From positions 1 through 29,572 of the IMG/VR virus record IMGVR_UViG_3300023179_000375: 29,572 bases of DNA; one strand, given 5' to 3'. The notes beneath the pieces are model-generated. The model saw only the letters and a program-made list of their open reading frames with translations, was not told where the DNA came from and did not search any database. Origin of the DNA: a virus. The position numbers were made by a program, and so were the translations under genes. Every line of letters begins with the position of its first letter. The stretch's first letter is position 1. Shown piece after piece: positions 23,447 to 29,572 of the stretch.

Positions 23447-24999
23447 GAGGAAAGTTCGCTTTTGTATAGGTCGGTGAGCCTAGAATGGTGGTCAAGTTTG
23501 CTACTCAACATGGCGTAAAGCCGCTTCTCTACAGCGCTGCCTTGGATATGAACAATCGTCATAGCGTTCTTTTGCCCTTTACGATTGATACGGGCGTTGG
23601 CTTGTAGGTAAGTCTCAATAGAGGTGACAGGCGAGTACCAAATAATCACGTTCGCGGCGGTAAGCGTAACCCCGTGAGCTGCTGCCTGTGGTTGGATGAT
23701 GAGTACCTTGGGATTAGTTTCGGTTTGGAATCGGTTAAATATTCTTGTTCTACTTTGTGCACTGACATCACCAGAAATAATTTCACTAGTTACATTATTT
23801 TTATCTAAATAGTCTTTTAGTAGCAGGATAGTATGGCGGAACGGCACAAAGACAAGCACTTTATGGGAAGCTTCTTCAACAACTTCTAATACTGCGCGCA
23901 AGCGATTGCTTACATCAAACTCAACTACAGCTCCAGTATCCGTATAGACTGCGCCGCCAGAAATCTGTAGCAGTTTGTTTAGATTAGTTGCGGCATTTGG
24001 GGTAGAAACCTCTTCACCAGCCGCCGAAATGAGTAGTTCTTTCTTAAGCTGTTTGTAGTACTTGTCCTGCTGTGGAGATAGCGGAGCTTCACGCTCAACA
24101 TGAGTAACTTCTGGTAGGTCAAGGCATTCTTCTTTGGTAAATCGTATGGCTGGCTGCAATGTGGCAAATACTGTTTTGTTCGCCGTTGGTTTTGGCACCC
24201 ACTTAAAACGAGTGATGTTCTGCATAACCATATCGCGGAATACCCCAAAGAAACGAGGGACGCGGTCTGGTACGCACAACTTAGCTAACCCGTACGCATC
24301 GGACGGAGATTGCGCTGCCGGTGTGCCGGTCATCATCCACAACCAAGTCTGCTCTGTAAGCAGGCCTTTCATAGTTTTCCAACGCTTAGTATTGATGTTC
24401 TTGTATGCGTTTGCTTCGTCAATAATAATTAAATCAAAACCACCCGCACGAATGGTATCGGCTACAATTTCTACGCCGTCATAGTTGATAATTACGTATT
24501 CATACGGCCCTTCCAATATATTTTTGCGCTTTTCTCTACTGCCGTGAGCAACGGCAGCGTTTCTATGTGTAGCAAATCGGAATAGGTCTGTATGCCATGC
24601 AGACTGCATGATTGATAGCGGACAAATAATTAACACACGCTTGATTGCACCGACCTCAAGCAAGTAATCCGACGCCCAAATAGCCGCTGCAGTTTTACCC
24701 GTACCTTGCTCATTAAAACAAAACGCCCGTGGGTTCAACGTTAGAAACGAGGCCGTATCCTTTTGGTGTTGCATTGGCTTAAATTGGCCCGGCCATTTGT
24801 AGTCGCGCATGATTGGCGATGGCACGTTCTTAAACTTAAGTTTAGCTAAAGATTGTGCAGTGGGTAAATCCCAATTAACTGCGACAAGGGATATATCTTC
24901 TTTAGCGGTGCCTAATTTTTTGCTTCCTGATACGGTCTCTGTAATTCTTTCTGGATGTCTAGTACGTACTAAAAGTACCTTATCTTTAACTATTTCCAT
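23443..24999 (-). CDS. SNF2-family (SF2) DNA helicase/translocase
   Basis: 518 residues. Motif I is NEQGTGKT with K102; motif II is DEAN (D194-E195), preceded by LIII; motif III is MMTGTP. The C-terminal RecA-like lobe includes KVLVFVPFRHT, IISGDV and motif VI 'QANARINRKGQ', the Q-x-x-R-x-x-R variant with arginine fingers. The Q-motif-like MQHQK (76-80) precedes motif I. Such compact phage SNF2 proteins are thought to act in replication-fork or recombination work; there is no fused nuclease, but an HNH gene is directly upstream. The ATG overlaps the HNH stop (TAATG). The stop codon lies inside the -35 box of the next promoter. Confidence 0.92.
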   Translation of the reverse strand: MEIVKDKVLLVRTRHPERITETVSGSKKLGTAKEDISLVAVNWDLPTAQSLAKLKFKNVPSPIMRDYKWPGQFKPMQHQKDTASFLTLNPRAFCFNEQGTGKTAAAIWASDYLLEVGAIKRVLIICPLSIMQSAWHTDLFRFATHRNAAVAHGSREKRKNILEGPYEYVIINYDGVEIVADTIRAGGFDLIIIDEANAYKNINTKRWKTMKGLLTEQTWLWMMTGTPAAQSPSDAYGLAKLCVPDRVPRFFGVFRDMVMQNITRFKWVPKPTANKTVFATLQPAIRFTKEECLDLPEVTHVEREAPLSPQQDKYYKQLKKELLISAAGEEVSTPNAATNLNKLLQISGGAVYTDTGAVVEFDVSNRLRAVLEVVEEASHKVLVFVPFRHTILLLKDYLDKNNVTSEIISGDVSAQSRTRIFNRFQTETNPKVLIIQPQAAAHGVTLTAANVIIWYSPVTSIETYLQANARINRKGQKNAMTIVHIQGSAVEKRLYAMLSSKLDHHSRLTDLYKSELSS

Positions 25000-25274
25000 T
25001 ATTTTTTGGGTTTGTTTCTTTTAACGGTGTGGTCCGCGTTACGGGAGAAAGACCGGTTTTTTGTGGGAGACTTGAGGCGAAGATTGCTGGGCGAGTTGGT
25101 GCCCCCTTTGGATAGCGGAATAACGTGGTCGATGTCTTTACCGGCACGGGATACTCCTTTCTTATCCATAGCGTATCTAGCACGGGCGCGGGCTGCTCTT
25201 GGCTTCTTTTCATTCCGTGCTTCTTCTTGCTTCCATTCTTTCTTATACGGTCTGGGTTTGTTTACGTAGGGCAT
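24999..25274 (-). CDS. HNH endonuclease
   Basis: 91 residues. The HNH core is D49-H50 (DIDHVIPLSKGG), N64 (NSPSNLRL) and N73 (TKNRSFSR), the usual spacing for free-standing phage HNH nucleases. The N-terminal half is very basic (KKEWKQEEARNEKKPRAARA). There is no zinc-ribbon Cys pair. AGGAGG lies 5 bases before the ATG. The gene sits between the RecB-like nuclease and the SNF2 helicase and is probably co-translated with the latter. A homing role cannot be excluded, but its tight packing in the operon favours a replication or recombination role such as junction or DNA processing. Confidence 0.85.
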   Translation of the reverse strand: MPYVNKPRPYKKEWKQEEARNEKKPRAARARARYAMDKKGVSRAGKDIDHVIPLSKGGTNSPSNLRLKSPTKNRSFSRNADHTVKRNKPKK

Positions 25275-25283
25275 TTGGGCCTC

Positions 25284-25973
25284 CTAATTTTTTCCGTGAT
25301 ATTCACAGTCTTGTACAGGACAATGGTTTCGACAAGTGAAATTCGGCTGCGGATTCCAAATACTATGTTCGTACGCTTTTTCTAACCGCTGTAGTTCACC
25401 AAACCAATTCGTCCAAAGTTCTTTTTGGCCGTCCCTAAAAAACTCGCATTGAACAAATTCTTTTGACACCACAAATAAAAGCCCAGCTTTAATGTGTTGG
25501 ACCTTAGGGAAATGTTTAAATACGGCTAGAGAAAGAATCTCTAGTTGCTTTGTATCTGCGTATCGTGCGGACTTGCCTGTTTTGTAGTCTACTAAAATTG
25601 CGCTCTCGCCATCCACAATGAGCAAGTCAGCGACCCCTCTCCACCATACGTTCTCGTCAAAAAACCCACAAGGTTCGATGGATTTAGTAAGGCCCATCTG
25701 ATATTCGCAAAGCTGGTCTCCAGATAGAGACTTAAAAATATCCAAGTAACTCTTAACAAACGCAAACTGCGGCGGAATTTCTGTGCCGTCTCGGACGTAT
25801 TCTTCTGCCGCTTTGTGTAATTCTTTGCCATAAATAAGATGCTGTCCCTCTGGTTCTACGACATTCTTTACAACTTTTAGTCGATAAAACTTTCTAGGAC
25901 ATTGCTGAAACAAGGATAGTGAAGAATACGACCACTTGTATTTAACATGTTTCTCATGTGCGTCATCTGTCAC
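25284..25973 (-). CDS. PD-(D/E)XK nuclease, RecB/Cas4-like, with probable Fe-S cysteines
   Basis: 229 residues. Nuclease motifs: H53 (YGKELHKAAEEY), D116 (WWRGVADLLI), D129-x-K131 (ILVDYKTG), then a Gln-containing helix (TKQLEILSLAVF). C25 (SLFQQCPRKFY) and C214, C218, C223 (TCRNHCPVQDC) match the split 1+3 cysteine layout that holds a 4Fe-4S cluster in AddB- and Cas4-like nucleases. The start is GTG at 25973, sharing GTGA with the polymerase stop; the conserved part begins at residue 14, and no earlier ATG exists. It is likely a 5' or 3' exonuclease for recombination or for host-DNA breakdown, though substrate polarity cannot be read from sequence. Confidence 0.88.
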   Translation of the reverse strand: MTDDAHEKHVKYKWSYSSLSLFQQCPRKFYRLKVVKNVVEPEGQHLIYGKELHKAAEEYVRDGTEIPPQFAFVKSYLDIFKSLSGDQLCEYQMGLTKSIEPCGFFDENVWWRGVADLLIVDGESAILVDYKTGKSARYADTKQLEILSLAVFKHFPKVQHIKAGLLFVVSKEFVQCEFFRDGQKELWTNWFGELQRLEKAYEHSIWNPQPNFTCRNHCPVQDCEYHGKN

Positions 25974-27778
25974 TTGCAGTCCCCATAAGATTTTGCGTAG
26001 CTAGCTTCGCACCCTAGCGGCAAACCTTCTGCCCATTCAGGTACCCACTGCATAGATTCGGTGACGTATTTAAGTGCAGCGCCCGCTTGTTGTTCAGTAA
26101 CGACGCACACGATTGAATCATGCACCGTTAATGCTACACGATACTTATGGCTTATTCTAATCATTTGCTCGCCGATGATGCAGCGCGCCACTGCCTGACA
26201 TATGTTTTCTACAACCTTACCACCGTATATGTACACCTCTTCTTTACGGCGCATATATACAAACTTGTTTTCTTCTACTTCTCGTAGTCCTCTATACCCA
26301 AGAATCATCCCATTGGGCAGTACAAAACCCTTGTTCGGGTGCATATACACGGCATCCTGCACTCCAAACTTAGCAACGACACCACCAATCATGCCGCGCA
26401 AGCATCGTCCAGCATCTTTCCACAGTGCAACTATTTGAGGGTTTGCGTCACGATAAATCTGAATAATCTTTTTGCAGGTTGGGTTGTCCAAATCGTGCCC
26501 AAAGTTTTTAAGCTGGAGTTGAAACTTGTCTGCGCCCATGCCGTAGCCACAACCTAGGATTGTGGTCTTGCCCACAAACCGCTCGTCTTTGGTAATCTCT
26601 GTTTCTTCTTTACCGTAAATCTTTGCGGCCATAGACTTGTACACGTCGCGGTTTTCTGCGAATCCCTCGACTAAGTCGAACTGCCCTGCAAGCCAAGCAA
26701 GAACCCGCGCTTCAATCTGCGCTGAGTCGGCGTTGATTACTACGTATCCTTCGGGCGCGATAATTGATTTCTTAATTACGTTCGTACCACGTGATGGTAA
26801 GTTTTGTAGGTTGAGGTCTCCATCCCCTCCCCATCTACCCGTATGCGCCGCGTAATATTTGAGTGGCACGGGGAGGTTTCCACGCCTAGATATGTCAATT
26901 AATCGTTGTGTGCGGGTTTCTTCCAGTGTGGACTTGTTTCCAAGTCTTGCGGCGACCAGCGTTTGAACTATTTCATTAGGGTGATTCGCAAGTGCTTTAA
27001 ACCCCTCATCGGTTTTAGCAAATGCCCAAGTTTCTTTGTTCGTTCTGGCACTTATTTTCGTAGGTGGCTCCACACCAACCGCCTTAAGCAAGGCGGCAAA
27101 CTTGTCATTCGACATTAATGTTTCGCGGTCTACATTAGCCGCGTCCATTAGCTGAGCCTTCCGCTCCTTAACGCTTTCCAAGTGTTGTTCTAGCAGCACG
27201 CAATCCAATTCTAGGATTGGTTCAGAAAACATCTTGATAGTGAGATTTATAATCTCAAGTTCTGAGTGCGGAAACCGTGATAACAATTTCAACAAAAGGT
27301 TGTACGTCAACTCCACATCATTGACGCAATATTCACCATATCTATGTAGTTCTTCGGGAGAAAAATCGTGTCTTTTTTTCCCTAAAGCATTTAAAACTTC
27401 CGTGCCCTTTTCCCCCAGCCCATACCGTTCCGCGGCGGCTTTTAGGCTGTTGCCAACTTCTATACCATCCACTGCGCGAGCCATGCTCAGCGTGTCCATC
27501 CAGACATGGGGGCGTATTCCAAACCGCCAAGAAAGAATCGCTGCATCAAACGCCGCATTGTGCGCAAGCGCCGCTGACTTAGACCAATCATATGAACTTA
27601 ATACACTTTTAAGATGCGCGTAATCGCCCGTATGCCACTCCGTCGGCCCATCATTTTGCTTTACAGCAAACCCAATAACCTCAAACTCATCGCTGCGAAC
27701 ATATTCTTCAGCGGTTATTTTAGACAGGCTAAACTCACGAGAGTAATAAGTCTCGAAGTCGATAGTTATAAGGTTCAT
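25970..27778 (-). CDS. Family-A DNA polymerase with 3'-5' exonuclease domain
   Basis: 602 residues, a compact phage polymerase without a 5'-3' exonuclease. Exo I is D7-F-E9; exo II is HNAAFD with D78; exo III is Y150-C-V-N-D154. The polymerase domain has TGRWGGDGDLNLQNLP (about 313-328). Motif A is ADSAQIEAR with D351; motif B is ERFVGKTTILGCGYGMG with R400, K404, L408, Y412; motif C is VHDS with D554. Leu408 aligns with Phe762 of E. coli Pol I, the position that varies among phage polymerases. The N-terminal exonuclease appears intact, so proofreading is expected. It begins 2 bp after the previous stop with no clear ribosome site and is probably coupled. Confidence 0.96.
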   Translation of the reverse strand: MNLITIDFETYYSREFSLSKITAEEYVRSDEFEVIGFAVKQNDGPTEWHTGDYAHLKSVLSSYDWSKSAALAHNAAFDAAILSWRFGIRPHVWMDTLSMARAVDGIEVGNSLKAAAERYGLGEKGTEVLNALGKKRHDFSPEELHRYGEYCVNDVELTYNLLLKLLSRFPHSELEIINLTIKMFSEPILELDCVLLEQHLESVKERKAQLMDAANVDRETLMSNDKFAALLKAVGVEPPTKISARTNKETWAFAKTDEGFKALANHPNEIVQTLVAARLGNKSTLEETRTQRLIDISRRGNLPVPLKYYAAHTGRWGGDGDLNLQNLPSRGTNVIKKSIIAPEGYVVINADSAQIEARVLAWLAGQFDLVEGFAENRDVYKSMAAKIYGKEETEITKDERFVGKTTILGCGYGMGADKFQLQLKNFGHDLDNPTCKKIIQIYRDANPQIVALWKDAGRCLRGMIGGVVAKFGVQDAVYMHPNKGFVLPNGMILGYRGLREVEENKFVYMRRKEEVYIYGGKVVENICQAVARCIIGEQMIRISHKYRVALTVHDSIVCVVTEQQAGAALKYVTESMQWVPEWAEGLPLGCEASYAKSYGDCK

Positions 27779-27780
27779 GG

Positions 27781-28071
27781 CTAGAACGGCACGTCTTTGT
27801 CGTATTCACCGCTAACAAGTAGTTCAAGCACCGCATTTTTAGTGCTTGTTCGGCTTAGTTCCGTTAGCTTACAGTTAATAACAAGTCTATCTACCAAGGG
27901 GAAATTACCGTGCATAGCTAAATCGAGCCAGCGTAGCCCGTTAGCTTGCCAAACTCTGCTAGATATTTTTGAAAAATCTTGGGGGTGTGTGTCCATACGG
28001 TTTAGGATTATCACCGTATGGTCTTTAAGTAGTGGACGAAGCGTCCTCTCCACTAACTGGATTAGATTCAT
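27781..28071 (-). CDS. Hypothetical protein upstream of DNA polymerase
   Basis: 96 residues from the ATG at 28071, chosen because AAGG lies 6 bases before it; an ATG six bases upstream (28077) directly abuts that AAGG. The protein is mixed helix and strand with no motif I recognise (LIQLVERTLRPLLKDHTVI, SSRVWQANGLRWLDLAMHG). It is not obviously membrane-bound. The frame overlaps the DUF3310 gene by 47 bp and ends 2 bp before the polymerase, so it is part of the same transcript. Confidence 0.65.
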   Translation of the reverse strand: MNLIQLVERTLRPLLKDHTVIILNRMDTHPQDFSKISSRVWQANGLRWLDLAMHGNFPLVDRLVINCKLTELSRTSTKNAVLELLVSGEYDKDVPF

Positions 28072-28294
28072 TATCATCCTTGGATAGATGTGTTATTAGT
28101 CGGTCAAGGTACCACCGTGCTTTGCGGAGGTCTTCTATCTTGCCTTTGTTCTTCCATCGCCACGTGTATTTAATTATATTGCCAGTACAAACTGCTTCAA
28201 TACCGGTAAGCCCAATAGTTGCAGAAGCAATAGCGTCAATACACTCAATCGTACCAGCATTGTAGTGCGTAGGGTGGTCTACTGAATCACTCAT
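28025..28294 (-). CDS. DUF3310 family protein
   Basis: 89 residues. 'DHPTHYNAGTIECIDAI' followed by 'TGNIIKYTWRWKNKGKIEDL' and 'KARWYLDRLI' is the full DUF3310 signature, conserved from Gly/His-rich start to the Arg/Lys-rich helix. Family members are common in phage nucleotide-metabolism and early regions, and automated annotation often calls them nucleotide kinases after T7 gp1.7; that function is not certain for this protein. The C-terminal 20 residues are Ser/Asp/Glu-rich and beyond the domain. The ATG shares ATGA with the upstream stop. Confidence 0.88.
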   Translation of the reverse strand: MSDSVDHPTHYNAGTIECIDAIASATIGLTGIEAVCTGNIIKYTWRWKNKGKIEDLRKARWYLDRLITHLSKDDNESNPVSGEDASSTT

Positions 28295-28509
28295 TTTTGC
28301 GCCAGCCTATAACAAATGTTACGCACGTTGTACTCAGAAAGGTCTACAAGTTCCCTTTGCCCCTTAATTTGGGTGTGCTCATACTTAAGAGTTACTTCTT
28401 GTACATTGTTTTCATTATTGTAAAGCTCGTAAATGGTCGCAGTACGGCCGGACGGCATCATATACCGCTGGCCAACTTCCAGAGCTTCGGTTGGTTGAGT
28501 GAGTCGCAT
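28291..28509 (-). CDS. Small hypothetical protein
   Basis: 72 residues from the ATG at 28509. An upstream ATG at 28578 would add 23 residues overlapping the next small gene and lacks a ribosome site, so the short start is preferred; the short one has only a weak GAAAGA. The sequence (EVGQRYMMPSGRTATIYELY, VQEVTLKYEHTQ) suggests a small beta barrel. I do not recognise the family. The stop shares ATGA with the DUF3310 start. Confidence 0.6.
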   Translation of the reverse strand: MRLTQPTEALEVGQRYMMPSGRTATIYELYNNENNVQEVTLKYEHTQIKGQRELVDLSEYNVRNICYRLAQK

Positions 28510-28519
28510 GGGTCTTTCG

Positions 28520-28678
28520 TTATGATTTTTGTATTTGCGTGGGGCGACAATAATAATCGCCGGGGTGGACGTTTTCATACCAAATTTTTAATTCTTGGCA
28601 CTCTTCCAGTGTTTCTAGAGTTTCTATATACATCCAGTGCCCACTGCTAAATAACAATAGATTAAACCAGATGTACAT
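28520..28678 (-). CDS. Small hypothetical protein (52 residues)
   Basis: ATG at 28678, TAA at 28522-28520. AGGAGC, lying over the stop of the upstream gene, is 6 bases before the ATG, a strong ribosome site. The first 10 residues are hydrophobic (MYIWFNLLLF); then comes an acidic helix (ETLETLEECQELKIWY) and 'HPGDYYCRP' with a second Cys. The two Cys and the short hydrophobic N-terminus resemble small exported or membrane-near phage proteins. It ends 10 bp before the next start. No function is known. Confidence 0.65.
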   Translation of the reverse strand: MYIWFNLLLFSSGHWMYIETLETLEECQELKIWYENVHPGDYYCRPTQIQKS

Positions 28679-28686
28679 GATAGCTC

Positions 28687-28869
28687 CTACTTTTTCACTA
28701 AAACTTCTAGTGCTTGAATGGTGGCCTCTAGCTTCGCAATGTAGCGGTCTTTCTCTTTAAGTTCTTCTTCGTATTTTTCAAAAATACGATTGCGTTGCTC
28801 GTGTTCGCGGTTCATCAAACGAATAAGTTCTTGGCTAATGTCGAATTGTCGCTGCATAAAATCAGACAT
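28687..28869 (-). CDS. Small coiled-coil protein
   Basis: 60 residues from the ATG at 28869, which shares TGATG with the upstream stop and has GGAGG 7 bases before it; a GTG one codon earlier is possible but not needed. From about residue 12 to the end it is a continuous charged helix with heptad-like spacing (LIRLMNREHEQRNRIFEKY, KDRYIAKLEATIQALEVLV), so a dimeric coiled coil is predicted. No further function can be read. Confidence 0.75.
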   Translation of the reverse strand: MSDFMQRQFDISQELIRLMNREHEQRNRIFEKYEEELKEKDRYIAKLEATIQALEVLVKK

Positions 28870-29051
28870 CACGCATCCTCCGGCTGTCCCATCTCCAGAA
28901 TTTGTGCTTTGGCAAGTTCAAGCGCCCACAAAATATCTGGACCACGGGTAATGGTTGAGTGAAGGGCTAGTTCTCCACTCTCGTCAAAACAAATAATGAT
29001 TACGTCTTCTGCGGTTTGTGCTTCAGCAAGCGCGAACTCAACTTTGCTCAT
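28869..29051 (-). CDS. Small conserved hypothetical protein
   Basis: 60 residues. A strand-turn-strand (EDVIIICFDESGELALHST) is followed by 'GPDILWALELAKAQIL', a pattern I have seen in short phage proteins of early regions with no known role. AAAGGAA is 5 bases before the ATG. It overlaps the preceding 54-residue gene by 14 bp. Confidence 0.75.
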   Translation of the reverse strand: MSKVEFALAEAQTAEDVIIICFDESGELALHSTITRGPDILWALELAKAQILEMGQPEDA

Positions 29052-29202
29052 TTCTGTTCCTTTCTACACATTGCTCCATACGCCAGATAAGTTCTTCTTT
29101 CATCCAGTCGCATGCCGCATCCCAAATATCACTGGGGTTGTGGGTTTTGCTGCTGTTCTCAAACCACCACTGCTCAAATGCCTTCCGGCGGCTCTCGTTC
29201 AT
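29038..29202 (-). CDS. Small hypothetical protein (54 residues)
   Basis: ATG at 29202, TGA at 29040-29038. GGAGG, 6 bases before the ATG, is among the best ribosome sites in the window. The sequence (AFEQWWFENSS, DIWDAACDWMKEELIWRM) is a Trp-rich helical type with 'A-F-E-x-W-W' and 'W-D-A-A' that recurs in small phage proteins. It overlaps the upstream gene by 29 bp and the downstream one by 14 bp. Function unknown. Confidence 0.7.
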   Translation of the reverse strand: MNESRRKAFEQWWFENSSKTHNPSDIWDAACDWMKEELIWRMEQCVERNRNEQS

Positions 29203-29368
29203 GGTCTTCCTCCATTAGTTTGGCGTTGTCCTCCATCTCCTTTATCACGTCGGCCAGCAGGGAGTTAAAGCCCCGGTCTATCAAATACTGCCGACCTTCT
29301 TCATCAACATCTAAACTAATAATCAAACCACGGTCAGTTTCTGTACAAGAAATAACATCAAACTTCAT
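29174..29368 (-). CDS. Small conserved hypothetical protein
   Basis: 64 residues. It begins 'MKFDVISCTETDRGLIISLDVDEEG', of which KFDVISC and the acidic turn are the recognisable parts, and continues as a helix (RGFNSLLADVIKEMEDNAK) with an acidic end. GGAGGGG precedes the ATG by about 3-4 bases. Similar short proteins occur in early regions of aquatic phages; none I know has a function. It overlaps its neighbours by 11 and 29 bp. Confidence 0.72.
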   Translation of the reverse strand: MKFDVISCTETDRGLIISLDVDEEGRQYLIDRGFNSLLADVIKEMEDNAKLMEEDHEREPPEGI

Positions 29369-29572
29369 CTTCCCCTCCTTCGATGCAGTCCTTTAACTTT
29401 TTTACTTTTTCTTCACCAGCAAAGTACTCAAACACAACCCACAGTGCTTCTCTAAGTTTGTTGTTCCATTCGACATCGTCTGGGTGCAAAGAAACAAAGT
29501 CACTGTAAGTGTACAAAATATGGTCTTCCAAAGTTTTAACCATAATTAAATCAAACGCATCATCATCTATCT
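29358..29572 (-). CDS. Small conserved phage protein, 5' end beyond the window
   Basis: The frame is open from the right edge (71 codons visible) to the stop at 29358. An internal ATG at 29543 has no ribosome site. The residues before it (IDDDAFDLIMVKTLEDHI spans the ATG) belong to a pattern 'LEIDDDxADxIVxxxL' I know from short phage proteins, so the true start most likely lies outside. The rest (NNKLREALWVVFEYFAGEEK) is a helix with aromatic residues, usual near the family's C-terminus. Function unknown. Confidence 0.65.
   Translation of the reverse strand, partial: IDDDAFDLIMVKTLEDHILYTYSDFVSLHPDDVEWNNKLREALWVVFEYFAGEEKVKKLKDCIEGGEDEV

Noticed and set aside
28510-28578. Longer start (ATG 28578) for the 72-residue gene
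   Set aside because: The extension overlaps a small gene with a strong ribosome site and has none of its own.
1-29572. tRNA genes, CRISPR arrays, insertion sequences, integrase or attachment sites
   Set aside because: No cloverleaf, spaced short repeats, terminal inverted repeats, transposase or recombinase motif was seen on reading both strands; coding density leaves no gap over 100 bp. The only tandem repeats are within coding sequence.

Overview
The window is part of a tailed double-stranded DNA phage genome (Caudoviricetes), most like the podovirus-type phages of aquatic Gram-negative bacteria. The case rests on a late block of tail and internal virion genes on the + strand, a replication block on the - strand that meets it head-on, a family-A DNA polymerase, a primase-helicase, and a nested Rz/Rz1 spanin pair, which implies a host with an outer membrane. 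There is no integrase, tRNA, CRISPR array or insertion sequence. Head, portal and terminase genes are absent and probably lie beyond the left edge.

Region 1 (1-7761, + strand) holds surface and tail genes. In order they are: the end of a small tail-associated gene, a 602-residue protein made of about 23 copies of a 22-residue repeat, a tail-fibre-type protein, a propeller-like tail protein in AT-richer DNA, a lysis cassette (SAR-type GH24 endolysin, Rz, and Rz1 nested inside Rz), a widely conserved tail protein split here into two ORFs overlapping at ATGA, and a jelly-roll-like tail protein.

Region 2 (7792-18695, + strand) is the internal-virion block. Three Gly/Ala/Gln-rich proteins are followed by a 2366-residue giant. 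The giant carries a GHKL (Hsp90/MORC-type) ATPase domain, an HExxH zinc peptidase and a C-terminal region resembling the phage 'large polyvalent protein' domains. By position it stands where T7 has its ejected core protein gp16, so it may be injected with the DNA and act in the newly infected cell. This is the most interesting object in the window.

The junction (18696-18787) is about 90 bp of non-coding DNA. It contains a strong hairpin with a U-tract in the leftward direction (the end of the - strand transcripts) and a second hairpin with the same loop sequence.

Region 3 (29572-18788, - strand, read right to left) begins with a run of small overlapping genes of mostly unknown function, two of them only 52-54 residues long. 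Next come a DUF3310 protein, DNA polymerase A, a RecB/Cas4-like nuclease with four cysteines placed for an Fe-S cluster, an HNH nuclease and an SNF2-type helicase. A good sigma70-like promoter at the end of the helicase gene then serves a second set: a conserved small protein, a probable single-stranded DNA-binding protein, a small HTH regulator, a PrimPol-helicase and a final small protein. Nearly all these genes overlap or touch (ATGA, TAATG, TGATG, GTGA junctions), as expected for translationally coupled operons.
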